A DNA stretch of 64,000 nt from assembly GCF_024679095.1 (NCBI RefSeq), contig NW_026111754.1:1-64000 (forward strand), given 5' to 3'. Both the position numbers and the translations under genes were made by a program. Shown in pieces: positions 56,034-64,000 of the stretch. The notes under the pieces are model-generated. The model ran no database searches. It was given only the letters and a program-made list of their open reading frames with translations, and had not been told where the DNA came from. The stretch is from Eriocheir sinensis. Its lineage: Eukaryota; Arthropoda; Malacostraca; Decapoda; Varunidae. Every line of letters starts with the position of its first letter. The stretch's first letter is position 1.

Positions 56034-56828
56034 TACTATCACAAGTATGATTGTGTGGTGTGCTCAAAGCCCTTCACCCACCGCGAATTGCAACATGGCA
56101 GGACCACATTGATCTTCAGACAACACCATCCCTTCGTCATCAGGGAATTCGCACTGTTGGACGATGACATGAACATCATGGATTCACACGTCATCAATAA
56201 CAAAGCAGCTGCATTCAAAGAAGAGGTTTCACCTGGTGTCTTCAAGTTCATCGATAACAGGTATGATCCAGTCGTTATCAGTGAAAATGTCGATGAGGAT
56301 GGGTACCCTTGTACAGTCCGGTTGAAGACGATGACGTAGTCAACGAGGAGGAGGAGGAGGAGGATGACGATGACGACGACGAGGACGATAACGAAGAGGA
56401 AGAGGATGACGATAACGAAGAGGAAGAGGAGGAACAGGATGACGAAGAAGACGACAACAACAACGAGGAGGAGGAGGAGGAGGAGGAGGATAATGAGGTG
56501 GACATTCCAGTCTACGCACCTGGTGAAGAGGAGGAGGAGGAGGAGGATGTTCCAGAGGAGGAGTCGGTTCCAGTTCCAGAGGAGGAGATGGTTCCAGTTC
56601 CAGAGGAGGAGTCGGTTCCAGTTCCAGAGGAGGAGTCGGTTCCAGTGAAGGAGGAGGAGTCGATTCCAATCGGTAATGAGCTTGTTCCCTTCGTTGAAGA
56701 GGAGACGACTGAAAATCAGCTATGGCGTGTTAAGACGAGTGTCCTCATCACCCGCAAATTGGTTGCAGTTCCTGGTAATAAGAAGGCGAATACCAAGCGT
56801 CATAATGAGGATACTGACGACTTGCCTG
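56034..56828 (+). pseudogene. Truncated, inverted copy of the RING-H2 gene
   Basis: The copy starts at the second Cys pair of the RING (YYHKYDCVVCSKPF), so the first six zinc ligands are absent. One C is missing in GGGTACCC at about 56304, which breaks the frame. The acidic region is present and has extra PVPEEE repeats compared with 28315-29406. Similarity ends at DDLP near 56828, and unrelated codons lead into hrC. Confidence 0.9.
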
Positions 56829-56884
56829 TGCTTGTTTTTGACGTTGCTGCTGCTGATTGTAAATACATTGTTCTTCCGCAAAAT

Positions 56885-57455
56885 CACGAGGGTGTTAATT
56901 GCACATATAATAGTGACGTAACAATATTGTGACGTAGTCTCTAGATTCTGCAAAAATAGTAGTGATGTAACAATACTGTGACGTAGTCTAGTAATATCAT
57001 GAGGGTGATAATCACCTGCAAAATCACGAGGGTGTTAATTGCACATATAGTAATGAAGTATACTGTGACGTAGTCTCTAAATTATCTGCAAAAATAGTAG
57101 TGATGTAACAATACTGTGACATAGTCTAGTAATAACACGAGGGTGATAATCACCTGCAAAAAACACGAGGGTGTTAATTGCACATATAGTAGTGACATAA
57201 TAACACTGTGACGTAGTCTAATAATAACACGAGGGTGATAATCACCTGCAAGAAACACGAGGGTGTTAATTGCACATATAGTAGTGACGTAACAATATTG
57301 TGACGTAGTCTAATAATAACACGAGGGTGATGATCACCTGCAAAAAACACGAGGGTGTTAATTGCACATATAGTAGTGACATAATAACACTGTGACGTAG
57401 TCTAATAATAACACGAGGGTGATAATCACCTGCAAGAAACACGAGGTGTTAATTA
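56885..57455. repeat. hrC array 4
   Basis: Seven or so units of CACGAGGGTGTTAATTGCAC, TAGTGACGTAACAATA, TGTGACGTAGTC and GGGTGATAATCACCTGC, in the same sense as array 1. Confidence 0.93.
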
Positions 57456-57459
57456 CACA

Positions 57460-58095
57460 TCGCCTCAGAATCGGGCTACTGGCCAGTCTAAAACACACAT
57501 TCACTCTTTCGCTCTCAACCCAGCATTCAGCGTCCCGCTCGCCTCAGAATCGGGCTACTGGAGAGTCTAAAACACACATTCACCCTTCCGCTCTCAACCC
57601 AGCATTCAGCGTCCCGCTCGCCTCAGAATCGGGCTACTGGAGAGTCTAAGACACACATTCACCCTTCCGCTCTTAACTGAGCATTCAGCGTCCCGCTCGC
57701 CTCAGAATCGGGCTACTGGCGAGTCTAAAACACACATTCACCATTCCGCTCTTAACTGAGCATTCAGCGTCCCGCTCGCCTCAGAATCGGGCTACTGGCG
57801 AGTCTAAAACACACATTCACCCTTCCGCTCTCAACCCAGCATTCAGCGTCCCGCTCGCCTCAGAATCGGGCTACTGGCGAGTCTAAAACACACATTCACC
57901 CTTCCGCTCTCAACCCAGTATTCAGCGTCCCGCTCGCCTCAGAATCGGGCTACTGGCGAGTCTAAAACACACATTCACCCTTCCGCTCTCAACCCAGCAT
58001 TCAGCGTCCCGCTCGCCTCAGAATCGGGCTAGTGGCGAGTCTAAAACACATTCACCCTTCCGCTCTCAACCCAGCATTCAGCGTCCCGCTCTCGT
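57460..58095. repeat. hrD array, eight 79-bp units
   Basis: Very regular units contain CGCCTCAGAATCGGGCTACT, GAGTCTAAAACACACATTCA and AACCCAGCATTCAGCGTCCC. They share the ACACACATTCACC core with hrB but lack its inverse arm. 58096-58229 has no gene. Confidence 0.95.
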
Positions 58096-58229
58096 ACATT
58101 CTCAACTATAAGAGAAAAAAATTGCTTAGTGTGAATGTAGTGTTTGTTTTCATGATGTGAATGTATATTTTCAGTCTTAACGGGCACCAATTCTACTCGC
58201 TTGTGCCGTCCATCTCTCTTCACTGACGT

Positions 58230-59410
58230 TGCGCGAATTGGTGACGAGTCTCCTTCTCCTCCCTCTTATTGACACATGCTAAATTACAGGGGTGTTAAAG
58301 ACACACAGGAAGTAACGCGCAAATTGGTGACGTAGTCTCCTTCTCCTCCCTCTTATTGACACGTGCTAAATTACAAGGGTGGTAACAGGAAGCAACGCAC
58401 CAACGCGCGAATTGGTGACGTAGTCTTCTTCTCACCATTTATTAAAACATGCTAAATCACAAGGGTGGTAAAGACACACAGGAAACAACGCGCGAATTGG
58501 TGACGTAGTCTCCTTCTCCTCCCTCTTATTGACACATGCTAAATTACAGGGGTGTTAAAGACACACAGGAAGTAACACGCGAATTGGTGAGGAAGCAACG
58601 CGCGATTTGTAAAGACACACATGAAGCAACGTGCGAATTGGTGACTTATTCTCCTCGTCGTCCATCTTATTCACACATGCTAAATAACAGGGGTGTTAAA
58701 GACACACAGGAAGTAACGCGCGAATTGGTGACGTAGTCTCCTTCTCCTCCCTCTTATTGAGACATGCTAAATTACAAGGGTGTTAAAGACACAGGAAGCA
58801 ACACGCGAATTTGTGGGTGGTAAAGATATACAGGAAGCAACGCGCGAATTGGTGACGTTAGTCTCCTCCTATCAATCAGTATCTCTTATTAACACATGCT
58901 AAATCACAACGCGAATTGGTGACGTTAGTCTCCTCCTATCAATCAGTATCTCTTATTAACACATGCTAAATCACAAGGGTAGTAAAGACATACAGGAAAC
59001 AACGCGCGAATTGGTGACGTAGTCTCCTTCTCCTCCCTCTTATTGACACATGCTAAATTACAGGGGTGTTAAAGACACACAGGAAGTAACGCGCGAATTG
59101 GTGACGTAGTCTCCTTCTCCTCCCTCTTATTGACACATGCTAAATTACAAGGGTGTTAAAGACATACAGGAAACAACGCGCGAATTGGTGACGTAGTAGT
59201 CTCCTTCTCCTCCTCTTATTGACACATGCTAAATTACAAGGGCGTTACATCGACACATGCTAAATTACAGGAAGTTAAAGACACAGGAAGCAACACGCGA
59301 ATTGGTGACGTCTCCTCCTCTTATCTACACAAGCTAAATTACAGCGGTGTTAAACAAATAACGCGCGAATTGGTGTTGTCTCTCCTATCAATCACAGGGG
59401 TGTTACCTCC
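58230..59410. repeat. hrE array, about 88-bp units
   Basis: About a dozen imperfect units contain CGCGCGAATTGGTGACGTAG, TCTCCTTCTCCTCCCTCTTA and ACATGCTAAATTACAGGGGT. It shares the GGTGACGTAGTC core with hrC. Confidence 0.94.
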
Positions 59411-60145
59411 ATGAGTTAGATCAGTTGAAGGAACACATCACCACTCTTTTCTGTCCGAGAATCTTAGACTTGTTGGACGATAGAGGCGGAGAGAAATACA
59501 CCAGTGCCGATGCCATTCACGTGTTGAGTAGAGTGATGCGGTTCGTCCACGACAAGTACAGAGGTGATGGTCGATTACCTAGTATTCGAAACTTACTCAT
59601 AGACGTCAATATTAACATCCTTGAAAATGCCATAGCCTTTGAGAAGAAGAGCAATAAGAAAGGAGAAGGACATAACAAAAATCAAACCATTGAATCTCAG
59701 CGTCGAGAATTAATCAAAGCTTTAAAATCTATCGTTGAACACAAAACGATGAACATGCCCATCCGAGACGAACAAGCAGATGATATCGTCTATCTTCCCA
59801 ATTCCGTTGATGTCTCTAAGTTACCAATAAGTCACGACAACCTGCTAATGTTGACTCGCTATCTCCATTCTATTTTATCACTTGAAAAAATGTCGTTTTT
59901 CACAACGGGTATGTTCCAGAGCGCTTATTACTTCATGATGCATTGTCTCTCTCCCACTGGTGGGTGGGGTGGCTAATCTGCCCCCGCAGGCAGCTGACTC
60001 GTTAAAAAATCGATGGTGGAATTACACCAAGAAAAAAGAGGTAGGAGGATTCGGAGACGAAGAACACCAGCGGCGGCGACGCCGGCATGATGACTCTTCA
60101 ACTTCCGAAGAGGAGGAGGAGGAGGAGGAGAATGACGACGATGAT
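59404..60145 (+). pseudogene. Viral-type gene between hrE and hrA, one frameshift
   Basis: Coding sequence starts directly after the last hrE unit without ATG (YLHELDQLKEHITT) and runs to 59976, with a shift near 59965 in GGGTGGGGTGG. The second frame has a basic RRRRR run, then a strongly acidic tail (EEEEEEEENDDDDD) and enters hrA at about 60150. Both natural ends appear lost. No family is recognised. Confidence 0.5.
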
Positions 60146-60875
60146 GATGCTAATAGGTGAATGTGTGTCTTTGTCTTCCGAAGCTTCCGATTCTGAATCT
60201 AGTTCGTACTGAATGTCGTCTAACCTTGTGTGAGGTGAATGTGTGTCTTTGTCTTCTGAAGCTTCCGATTCTGAATCTAGTTCGTACTGAATGTCATCTA
60301 ACCTTGTGTGAGTTGAATGTGTGTCTTTATCTTCTGAAGCTTCCGATTCTGAATTTAGTTCGTTCGTACTGAATGTCGTCTAACCTTGTGTGAGTTGAAT
60401 GTGTGTCTTTGTCTTCCGAAGCTTCCAATTCTGAATCTAGTTCGTACTGAATGTCGTCTAACCTTGTGTGAGGTGAATGTGTGTCTTTGTCTTCCGAAGC
60501 TTCCAATTCTGAATCTAGTTCGTACTGAATGTCGTCTAACCTTGTGTGAGGTGAATGCGTGTCTTTGTCTTCGAAGCTTCCGATTCTGAATCTAGTTCGT
60601 ACTGAATGTCGTCTAACCTTGTGTGAGGTGAATGGGTGTCTTTGTCTTCAGAAGCTTCCGATTCTGAATCTAGTTCGTACTGAATGTCTTCTAACCTTGT
60701 GTGAGGTGAATGCGTGTCTTTGTCTTCCGAAGCTTTCGATTCTGAATCTAGTTCGTACTGAATGTCGTCTAACCTTGTGTGAGGTGAATGTGTGTCTTTG
60801 TCTTCCGAAGCTTCCGATTCTGAATCTAGTTCGTACTGAATGTCGTCTAACCTTGTGTGAGGTGAACATGTGTTT
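60145..60875 (+). repeat. hrA array 4, nine to ten 78-bp units
   Basis: The most regular copy of the family, with CTTCCGAAGCTTCCGATTCTG and TAGTTCGTACTGAATGTCG. It is adjacent to the GC-rich element, as in the first copy at 12660-13835. Confidence 0.96.
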
Positions 60876-60892
60876 GAAAATGCCCGATTCTT

Positions 60893-61515
60893 AAAATTAA
60901 GAGATGCGGTGGGTGGAGGGTAAGCGGGGGTGTAAGGGCTATGGGGTTTTTTTGACGACGACCTCCCCAGCGTTACCAGTGACGGTCCTAAGTCACCTTA
61001 GTAGCGCATCTAGCGTGTAGCGAAGTGCCTTGAGCACACCTGTGAACATATAGGGTGACGAGCGCGACCGATTCTGCCTCCCGAATGGTCCAAATCGTCG
61101 ACCGTCGTGACCGAAACCCATCCGTTAAAATAGTTCAGTTATCCCTACGCTCCAAATCGGGCGGAGGAAGCGTCGCATTCTGACTTTCAGTGGTAACTCA
61201 CGATATCGGCGCGCTCGCGTCACGCATTTCATCCCTAACAGGTGCAGAATCGGGCGGTCCGGTCGCCCGGTTTGAGCCGTAAGTGGACTTTTTAGGGGGG
61301 GGAACACCTCATCGGGTCACTCCGGCCAGTTAGCCGAGAGTTTCTCGGCTCGGGTGTTGGGCGGTGGGGTTCAACACGGTGGGGGGTGAGCTGCTAGCGA
61401 GCTGCAGTGGCTCACAGGGTCTCGGCTGACTTTACTCGTTGCTGGCAACGGTGAATTGACAAGTAGCGAAACGCGGTAGCAAACTTCGCTAGATCAGAAT
61501 CGGACGGAGACCTCG
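60893..61515. repeat. GC-rich 610-bp element, copy 2
   Basis: Direct copy of 12660-13280 with few differences. It is followed by an inverse-sense hrA remnant (AGAATCGGAAGCTTCGCAAG), as is copy 1. Confidence 0.94.
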
Positions 61516-61534
61516 AGATATTTGACGATAACTG

Positions 61535-62150
61535 ATTTCAGAATCGGAAGCTTCGCAAGACAAAGACATACATTCAACTCAATCAAGGTTAGACTACATT
61601 CAACTGTAACATAATACAAACTCTATAATGACTTTGTAGTTGATGTAGTTGATGATAATTTGATACAGATCCAGATGTAATAACGTAACTGAGAATAAAC
61701 TCTATCGAGATGAATGTGTCTTTGACTTTTCTTATTGTCTTTCTCTGCGTTCGGCTTCCCATGGGTGTATTAAATTTATCAAATCAAATCTTCCAATTGG
61801 AGTTTTAACAGAATCGTAAGCTCTGAAGACTAAAACACACATTCACTTCGATCCCTTAAGGCGAATGTGTGTTTTTCAGTTATGATGCATCCAATTCTTA
61901 ATTGGAGTGTTAACAGAATCTGAGGCTCCGGAAGACTAAAACACACATTCACTTCGATCCCTTAAGGCGAATGTGTGTTTTTGAGTTATGATGCATCCAA
62001 TTCTTAATTGGAGTGTGAACAGAATCTGAAGCTTCGGAAGACTAAAACACACATTCACTTTGATCCCTTAAGGCGAATGTGTGTTTTTGAGTTATGATGC
62101 ATCCAATTCTTAATTGGAGTGTGAACAGAATCTGAAGCTTCGGAAGACTA
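61535..62150. repeat. hrB array 5
   Basis: Four palindromic units with AACACACATTCACTTCGATC, CCTTAAGGCGAATGTGTGTT and GCATCCAATTCTTAATTGG. This is the same subtype as 25628-26100. Confidence 0.93.
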
Positions 62151-62167
62151 AATTTGTTTCTGAGAAA

Positions 62168-63046
62168 ATGATTTCAGAGTGTCTCCGCAATACGGTACCT
62201 CTCATTCATCTCCGGAACATGCATATTGACATTGCCAAACACCACCATCAACAAGGTGGTGGCGGCGGCGGCGGCTTAGAAAATCTTAACGTGTTGAGCG
62301 TTGTCAACCCTGAGCTGATCGACAAGGCAATTCTGAGTCGAGAGTTTCTGACCAGTGAATATGATGAGACTGGGTCTTTCACGACAAGTAAGTTCACCAA
62401 CGGAGCAACGTTTAGCTTCACACCCGGTACAAGCATGGACCTCAGCGATTACCAAACGGATGATGGGTGTGTGACTGTGGACACAGACTATACCGGCCGA
62501 GAAGAAGTGTTAGAATTGGATTCAATCAACACGTGTTATGATGAACTGATACATGCATTAAAGTATGGTGTTTTCGACAGTGTGGTTTCCGATGAAGGTT
62601 GTGAAAGATCAATAAGATTATATGATAATGATTTAGTCATGAAAACTAGTGGTGATTCTATTCACGTTGTATCCAACAATAAAGGTAGCGAGAACACTAT
62701 GAAGAACGCTAGAGAAGCATCTCTCAATGATCACAACCACTGTACTACCATTCTCCATTCCGTATACGGCACTCTCACCTCCGCTTACTCTCCCGTCAAC
62801 GACAATTACAATGCCCGTCATATCCTCATGAACATGCAACATGTGCAACGGACCTCCTCCTCTTCCTCCTCATCTGATGAAGGAACGGTGACGACGACGG
62901 GACCGTCACCACCGCCTTTTCGAAAAAAAGTCAATGAATATTCTCTGAGATACCACATGGGTCTGGGAAGAGGTTACGTTATCTATGACGACGAATTCAC
63001 AGAATGTAAAACCAATCTTATCTTGTCACTCTCAAGTATTGTTTGA
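62168..63046 (+). pseudogene. Viral-type protein with weak protein-kinase N-lobe features
   Basis: ATG 62168 follows hrB. The product has a His/Gln stretch and a poly-Gly run near residue 36, then a globular part. KYGVFDSVV and, about 25 residues later, DNDLVMKTS look like a glycine-rich loop and the following Lys strand of a protein kinase; ILMNMQ may be the hinge strand. A Ser run and PSPPPF follow. A frame shift near 63035 leads to an open frame with SYVLYSVDRLDID, where a catalytic HxD would be expected, but no clear catalytic loop is seen. The kinase idea is weak. Confidence 0.45.
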
Positions 63047-63224
63047 ATGTACTGAAAGATTATCTTACGTATTATATTCTGTTGACCGATTGGACATCGA
63101 TTGTGTTTGCTTCTAAGATGGAAAAACAACAACAAGTAGACTAAAAGAAATCGCCTTATTCCTACTTGCATGTGTTCACCGAAAAGAAAGAGAGAGCAAG
63201 AATGTCTCCAATGTCGTGCCGTAC

Positions 63225-63704
63225 ATGGCTAACCAGGTCGTCTCTATGAAATGGTTCCTCATGCGAGCCCATCATCTACGATTGTCATGTACCAACACCG
63301 GCGTTGCCTGTCTGTCCAAGTTCATGAGTGCACGCTTCCACAGGCAGCTTAACAACCATCGTTCTTCCAATAATCTGTTAAGTGTTTTTAAAATGGTGAA
63401 TTCCAAAACATCGTGTATAAGCGTCGATAACAACAGATTTTTTCTTATCGACGGTAATTTTCTGTTGGGTGGCAGATTAGAAAATATCAATCTTAAATCA
63501 GACATGTATGTCAGGTGTAAGATTCAAACTGAAAAACAGATCGTCCTCGAATCGATGTTCGATCCTAACACAAAATCGGCTTTCTTGAGTATGTGCATTG
63601 AAGGCACCGCTGAGACACGTGGACTCATGATGGCTGAACACATTTCGAGATTGGTGAACTACTCTTCCAATGATATAAATCTATGGTATCAACCTGATCA
63701 TTAA
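63225..63704 (+). CDS. Viral-type protein, 159 aa, possibly continuing the previous gene
   Basis: First ATG is 63225, but the frame is open from about 63114. The basic N-terminal part (RFHRQLNNHRSS) is followed by a beta-rich domain (FFLIDGNFLLGGRLENINL). It may be the C-terminal part of the gene at 62168, separated by a TAA near 63111. No family is recognised. Confidence 0.5.
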   Translation: MANQVVSMKWFLMRAHHLRLSCTNTGVACLSKFMSARFHRQLNNHRSSNNLLSVFKMVNSKTSCISVDNNRFFLIDGNFLLGGRLENINLKSDMYVRCKIQTEKQIVLESMFDPNTKSAFLSMCIEGTAETRGLMMAEHISRLVNYSSNDINLWYQPDH

Positions 63705-63840
63705 CTTCAGAATGGGGTGGGGTCCGGATCTACATAGGGTAATGTACATTAGGTAGGTCCAGATCTACATAGGGGAATGTACATTAGGTATCTTTAGAGT
63801 GGGTTTCTGATCTACACAGAGAAATTTATATTAGGTATGT
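63705..63840. repeat. GTGGGGTCC elements
   Basis: Three units of GGTGGGGTCCGGATCTACAT and shorter forms, with GTACATTAGGTA spacers. 63841-64000 is AT-rich and shows no gene. Confidence 0.85.
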
Positions 63841-64000
63841 TGACAATAAAATTTTAAAAAAGAATAACTTAAAAAAAAAATGTGACTACTTTACTTTCTC
63901 ATCCTGAAGGCACACCAATAAAATAGATGAAAGATTAAATCCATATTTCTTTATTTTATTTTTACAGTTAATGAATGTGACGAGTGACGTACAAATGGTT

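Noticed and set aside
57460..59410. CRISPR-like array of regular repeats
   Set aside because: Units are tandem without unique spacers, and the setting is eukaryotic/viral; they are satellite-type hr repeats.
62168..63704. Firm call of a protein kinase
   Set aside because: A glycine-loop-like and a Lys-strand-like motif are visible, but no HRD or DFG motif could be found.
12000..64000. A complete nimavirus genome
   Set aside because: No core polymerase, PIF, major capsid or major envelope gene was recognised, and the genes are rearranged and truncated.

Overview
The window looks like decapod crustacean chromosomal DNA with a large block of rearranged dsDNA-virus sequence inserted in it. The left ~12 kb is ordinary host DNA: broken non-LTR retrotransposons, very long GA/CT, GT/CA and ATT microsatellites, a 2-kb purine-rich repeat present twice, and one intact GC-rich open reading frame (8040-9659). 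At 11985/11986 the second purine-rich copy stops abruptly and the base composition, repeats and genes change. From there to the right end the DNA is AT-rich, gene-dense on both strands, and packed with several families of short repeats.

The right ~52 kb resembles an endogenous nimavirus (white spot syndrome virus relatives known as old copies in decapod genomes). The basis is the combination of a DNA/RNA non-specific nuclease (17577-18140), a collagen-like Gly-X-Y protein (24002-24140 region), a RING-H2 protein with a very acidic middle (28315-29406), TATA-type promoters, and many dispersed homologous-region-like repeats. I did not recognise any nimavirus core structural or PIF gene, so the family assignment is an inference. 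Most viral genes have no recognisable family and are described by what is visible. A Strawberry-notch-like helicase N-terminal piece is present at 31380-32169.

The viral block is not a collinear genome. Gene pieces are duplicated (20478-20740/31112-31379; 22898-23395/38396-38890; 37460-37850/45345-45740; RING gene 28315-29406/56034-56828; a 350-bp segment 12110/26536; a GC-rich 610-bp element 12660/60893). Three duplicated pieces are fused in frame to unrelated genes. Many genes end exactly where a repeat array begins. Many reading frames carry single-base shifts, several in homopolymers, so decay and assembly error are both possible.

The repeats fall into families: hrA (78-bp unit, 13425, 44797, 50100, 60145), hrB (nested palindrome around ACACACATTCACC, 25628, 33720, 47510, 48995, 61535), hrC (TGACGTAA/TGACGTAG plus GGTGATAATCACC, 26879, 41565, 53836, 56885), hrD (79-bp, 57460), hrE (about 88-bp, 58230) and a dispersed GTGGGGTCC element.

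The most unexpected item is a 3' portion of a p53-family gene at 51926-52828 (minus strand). It retains splice sites and introns at positions matching the animal p53 family, and it sits in the middle of the viral block between hrA and a viral-type gene.
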